Shown here piece by piece: positions 62,821 to 64,000 of a DNA stretch of 64,000 nucleotides. Numbering within the stretch: position 1 is the stretch's first letter; each line of letters starts with the position of its first letter. The position numbers were made by a program, and so were the translations under genes. This stretch comes from an uncultured Burkholderiales bacterium (lineage in GTDB: Bacteria > Pseudomonadota > Gammaproteobacteria > Burkholderiales > Burkholderiaceae_C): contig CAISMH010000004.1 of NCBI GenBank assembly GCA_903886485.1, forward strand, positions 31,305 to 95,304. The letters run 5' to 3'. The notes beneath the pieces are model-generated. The model was not told the origin of the DNA. It made no database searches and worked only from the letters and a program-made list of their open reading frames with translations.

Positions 62821-63813
62821 ATGAAAAATAAACCACGCCGTCAAGTGCTGTCTGCTGCAGCCATCGTATGGATGACCCTGTGTGTCAGCCCATGTGCGCA
62901 CGCACAAACCTACCCCGCCAAGCCCATCAAGTTGATCGTGCCCTATGCCCCGGGTGGTGCCACAGACATCATTGCGCGTACCTTGGCAGAAAAACTCTCC
63001 GACCGCTTGGGTCAGCCTGTGTTGATCGACAACCGAGCAGGCGCAGGTGGTGTGACGGGCACGGATGCCGCAGCCAAGGCTGCGCCCGATGGTTACACCT
63101 TCTTGGTGACTTTGGGCACCACCGTGTTGATCAACCAGTTTTTGTATGAAAAGCTGCCCTACAACCCAGGCCGAGATTTTTCATTGGTGTCGCAACTGGC
63201 ATTGGCTCCTGTCACTTTGTTAGTGAACCCCAACGCTGGCATCAACAACGCCAATGATTTGAAGACGCGAATTCTGAAAAACCCGAGCAAGTTGTCTTAT
63301 GGTTCATGGGGCATGGGCTCATACGCGCACCTTGCTGGCGCTTACCTCAGTCAAAATTTGAATGCAGATATGACCCATGCCGCCTACAAGGGCGAAGCGC
63401 CCATGTTGCAAGACTTGGTGGGTGGGCAGATTGACTTTGCTTTTGCCAGTGCACAAACGGCCAAGCCCTACATTGACGGCGGCAAACTCCGCGCCATCGC
63501 CGTGACGGGTGAGCAGCGCATGAGTGTCTTGCCTAGCGTTCCTACGATGCGTGAGCAAGGCTTCAAAGACGACATCTTCCGGGTGACCGGTTGGATTGCG
63601 ATGGTTGCACCAGCCAAAACACCTAACGATGTGGTGCAACGTGTGTCTGCTGAAGTACGAGCCATTGTCGCGTTGCCTGAAACGCAAGAGCGCATCAGCA
63701 AGATGGGCTTCATGCCTGTGGGTAACACCCCCGAGCAGTTCGCTGCTGTTTATAAAAACGAATTTCCAGTTTGGGAGCGCGTGGTTAAGCTGTCAGGCGC
63801 TAAGTTAGATTAA
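62821..63813 (+). CDS. Bug/TctC-family binding protein of the beta-oxidation operon (second)
   Basis: This 330-residue protein has a signal peptide (cleavage near AHA-QTYP) and AKPIKLIVPYAPGGATDIIAR. I chose ATG 62821 with GGAG 10 nt upstream; the frame is open nine codons earlier from a TTG. It lies 23 nt after another Bug gene, so two binding proteins are co-expressed. The right boundary is followed by an istB fragment. Confidence 0.92.
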   Translation: MKNKPRRQVLSAAAIVWMTLCVSPCAHAQTYPAKPIKLIVPYAPGGATDIIARTLAEKLSDRLGQPVLIDNRAGAGGVTGTDAAAKAAPDGYTFLVTLGTTVLINQFLYEKLPYNPGRDFSLVSQLALAPVTLLVNPNAGINNANDLKTRILKNPSKLSYGSWGMGSYAHLAGAYLSQNLNADMTHAAYKGEAPMLQDLVGGQIDFAFASAQTAKPYIDGGKLRAIAVTGEQRMSVLPSVPTMREQGFKDDIFRVTGWIAMVAPAKTPNDVVQRVSAEVRAIVALPETQERISKMGFMPVGNTPEQFAAVYKNEFPVWERVVKLSGAKLD

Positions 63814-63860
63814 TTCATTCACTTTCGAAATCTTGCGCTCCAAAATAAAAACCCCTTGTA

Positions 63861-64000
63861 ATGATTCAAACACTGAAAACTCTGAAGCTCCACGGTATGG
63901 CACAGGCCGTGGGAGAGCTGGCATCGCAAGGCTCACCGGCGTATCAGGGGGCTGAAGGGATCTTGGATAGCTTGTTAAAAGCTGAAGTTGCTGAGCGAGA
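63861..64000 (+). mobile_element. istB: 5' end of an IS21-type istB ATPase gene (cut by window edge)
   Basis: The frame from ATG 63861 encodes about 46 residues (MIQTLKTLKLHGMAQAVGEL at its start), matching the N-terminus of IstB, the AAA+ helper of IS21 transposition. In IS21 elements istA lies directly upstream of istB, but here the upstream gene is the Bug gene with only 47 nt between. It is therefore an orphan, a remnant, or a rearranged element that continues past the edge. No inverted repeat was recognised in the gap. Confidence 0.75.

Noticed and set aside
1..64000. tRNA, rRNA, CRISPR arrays, riboswitches, prophage genes
   Set aside because: Intergenic gaps are mostly under 200 nt, and no cloverleaf, repeat-spacer pattern or phage gene was recognised on either strand.

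Overview
The window looks like a chromosomal segment of a Burkholderiales bacterium, most likely Comamonadaceae (Limnohabitans/Rhodoferax-like). The reasons are six orphan Bug/TctC periplasmic binding proteins, a paired cphA/cphA' cyanophycin locus with its companion ABC/DUF1854 genes, the grpE-dnaK-dnaJ order, moderately high GC and dense packing with many 1-4 nt gene overlaps. No rRNA, tRNA, CRISPR array or prophage was seen. The only mobile-element trace is a partial IS21-type istB at the right edge.

Layout. 1-1.8 kb: 3' end of ilvD, then lgt. 1.9-5.2 kb: malonate locus A (GntR regulator, Bug protein, malonyl-CoA synthetase). 5.2-13 kb: cyanophycin locus, cphA and cphA' on the minus strand, divergent from an unusual zinc-ribbon ABC exporter and a DUF1854 protein. 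13-20.4 kb: lipid A phosphoethanolamine transferase, a beta-CASP nuclease, dnaJ, dnaK, grpE and an FKBP isomerase. 20.6-24.4 kb: Bug, AEC transporter, arfB, yjdM, selD. 24.5-29 kb: a three-gene operon whose products all appear exported (MBL-fold hydrolase, amino-acid-type binding protein, FAH-family protein), then histidine phosphatase/DUF3833/DUF2878. 29.1-34.8 kb: malonate locus B, madLM divergent from matR-matA-matB, followed by a cupin gene. 34.8-42.5 kb: a phthalate-type aromatic cluster, reductase-dehydrogenase-MarR divergent from Rieske oxygenase-Bug-decarboxylase-class II aldolase-Bug. 42.7-45.5 kb: two-subunit molybdenum hydroxylase. 45.5-51.2 kb: tautomerase/SnoaL fusion, sodC, and an EmrAB/NodT-type efflux operon. 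51.3-53.9 kb: SOS operon umuD-cho-umuC behind a LexA box. 54-63.8 kb: a dicarboxylate-like beta-oxidation operon (FadB-like, thiolase, two acyl-CoA dehydrogenases, enoyl-CoA hydratase, class III CoA-transferase, two Bug proteins).

The physiological theme is use of organic acids: malonate by two loci that share one operator sequence, an aromatic dicarboxylate, and a medium-chain dicarboxylate, plus nitrogen storage as cyanophycin. The most notable observations are: (i) CphA and CphA' have lost complementary active sites, one keeping the Mur-ligase P-loop and the other the N-domain HxxEH motif; (ii) the uncharacterised ABC/DUF1854 pair divergent from them; (iii) the same palindromic operator in front of both malonate regulators, in tandem at the mad/mat locus; (iv) cho placed inside a umuDC operon; (v) the all-exported hydrolase operon. 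Gene functions come from motif and family recognition by eye; no database search was run.
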